Part shown: positions 21,994-22,424 of the stretch, one piece after another
How the letters are laid out: every line of letters starts with the position of its first letter
Position numbering within the stretch: the stretch's first letter is position 1
Assembly: GCA_964625865.1 (NCBI GenBank)
Contig: CAZVEV010000070.1
Location: forward strand, 1 to 22,424
Reading direction: 5' to 3'
DNA: 22,424 nt
Source of the DNA: CAZVEV01 sp964625865
GTDB taxonomy: Bacteria > Planctomycetota > Phycisphaerae > SM23-33
Notes under the pieces: model-generated
Database searches by the model: none
What the model saw: the letters and a program-made list of their open reading frames with translations, nothing else
What the model was told of the DNA's origin: nothing
Position numbers and translations under genes: made by a program

Positions 21994-22424
21994 CAGAGCT
22001 TACCAGGACTCTCAACCAGCATCCCTCCATTGCCATCGACTCGTGTGTTCTGATCTACTACCTCGAAGCGAACGAGACGTTTTCTTCCGCTGCTCGCGCC
22101 GTTATCACAAGACTCTTCGACGACTTGAACCAAGCCGTCATTTCCACGGCAGCACTGGCCGAGGTGCTCGTCGGCCCATATCGCCATTCACATGATCTCG
22201 CCGATGATGTCTGTTGGAATCTCCAGCGTCTGCCCAATTGCCGATGGACTCCCACGACCTGTGATATCGCGGACCTGGCGGCAGAGCTACGAGCAAGGCA
22301 CAAACTGCATACCCCCGACGCCATTCATCTCGCCACCGCAATCGAAAATGGCGCGACACTTTTCGTAACTAACGACCACGATTTGCCCCGTGTTGACGGC
22401 ATCGACTATCTGATGCTCGACGAG
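21984..22424 (+). CDS. PIN-domain toxin (VapC-like), 3' end outside the window
   Basis: 147 residues are readable from the ATG at 21984 with no stop before the window edge, so the C-terminus is missing or incomplete. PIN-domain toxins are Mg-dependent RNases. The acidic centre is present: Asp19 (SIAIDSCVLIYYLE), Glu60 (STAALAEVLVGP), Asp112 (HTPDAIHLATAIE) and Asp131/Asp133 (FVTNDHDL). The cysteine and hydrophobic pattern around these residues is normal. The gene overlaps the antitoxin gene by 10 bp. The frame already has the length of a nearly complete VapC protein. Confidence 0.85.
   Translation, partial: MGLAELTRTLNQHPSIAIDSCVLIYYLEANETFSSAARAVITRLFDDLNQAVISTAALAEVLVGPYRHSHDLADDVCWNLQRLPNCRWTPTTCDIADLAAELRARHKLHTPDAIHLATAIENGATLFVTNDHDLPRVDGIDYLMLDE

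Overview
This GC-rich window most likely comes from a planctomycete, probably a Phycisphaerae-type lineage. The evidence is the secreted protein with a PEP-CTERM tail ending in Pro-Glu-Pro, a hydrophobic helix and an Arg run; a large exported PQQ-type beta-propeller protein; a Hanks-type kinase with a DMG motif; two xylose-isomerase-like TIM-barrel proteins; and a CdsA with a GGVLD-type signature. This assignment is inference from gene content; there is no rRNA or other marker gene in the window.

Layout. 144-1244 (+) is a PEP-CTERM exported protein with two fucolectin/F5-8C-like lectin domains. It ends at a hairpin terminator and is convergent with a sugar isomerase-like gene (1342-2193, -). 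A 578-bp gap follows with no convincing gene but several small repeats. 2772-5996 (-) encodes a 1074-residue exported beta-propeller protein with a methyltransferase-like N-terminus. Immediately upstream on the same strand is a RelB/DinJ-YafQ toxin-antitoxin pair (6033-6565) with a probable operator palindrome. Divergent from it is an inositol-phosphatase-like gene (6707-7792, +). Next come a ClC chloride transporter/channel with CBS domains (7903-9795, -) and a divergent cdsA (10011-10856, +). A second isomerase-like gene lies in an apparent operon with a His-rich polytopic membrane protein (10885-12692, -).

The middle of the window is a signalling block on the minus strand. It has a STAS protein, an RsbW-like anti-sigma ATPase and a second STAS protein (12839-14001), with a good sigma70-like promoter in front. 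A tail-anchored Ser/Thr kinase follows upstream (14187-15419) with its own promoter. The three small proteins have the composition of a partner-switching module; the kinase is a neighbour whose link to it is only proximity. A radical SAM protein (15610-16629) and a diverged anhydromuramic-acid-kinase homologue (16737-17885) follow, separated by a 32-bp-stem inverted repeat built of 7-bp tandem units. The stem abuts the radical SAM start codon.

The right end carries a full-length pyruvate:ferredoxin oxidoreductase gene (nifJ, 18098-21622, +), an excellent intrinsic terminator, and an AbrB/MazE-type antitoxin overlapping a PIN-domain toxin whose frame runs off the window end. PFOR points to anaerobic or facultatively anaerobic pyruvate metabolism.

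I found no tRNA, rRNA, CRISPR array, transposase or prophage gene. No wholly new multi-gene system is evident. The most unusual items are the exported methyltransferase-like/propeller fusion, the heptad inverted repeat over the radical SAM start, the diverged AnmK homologue with its radical SAM neighbour, and the compact partner-switching block.
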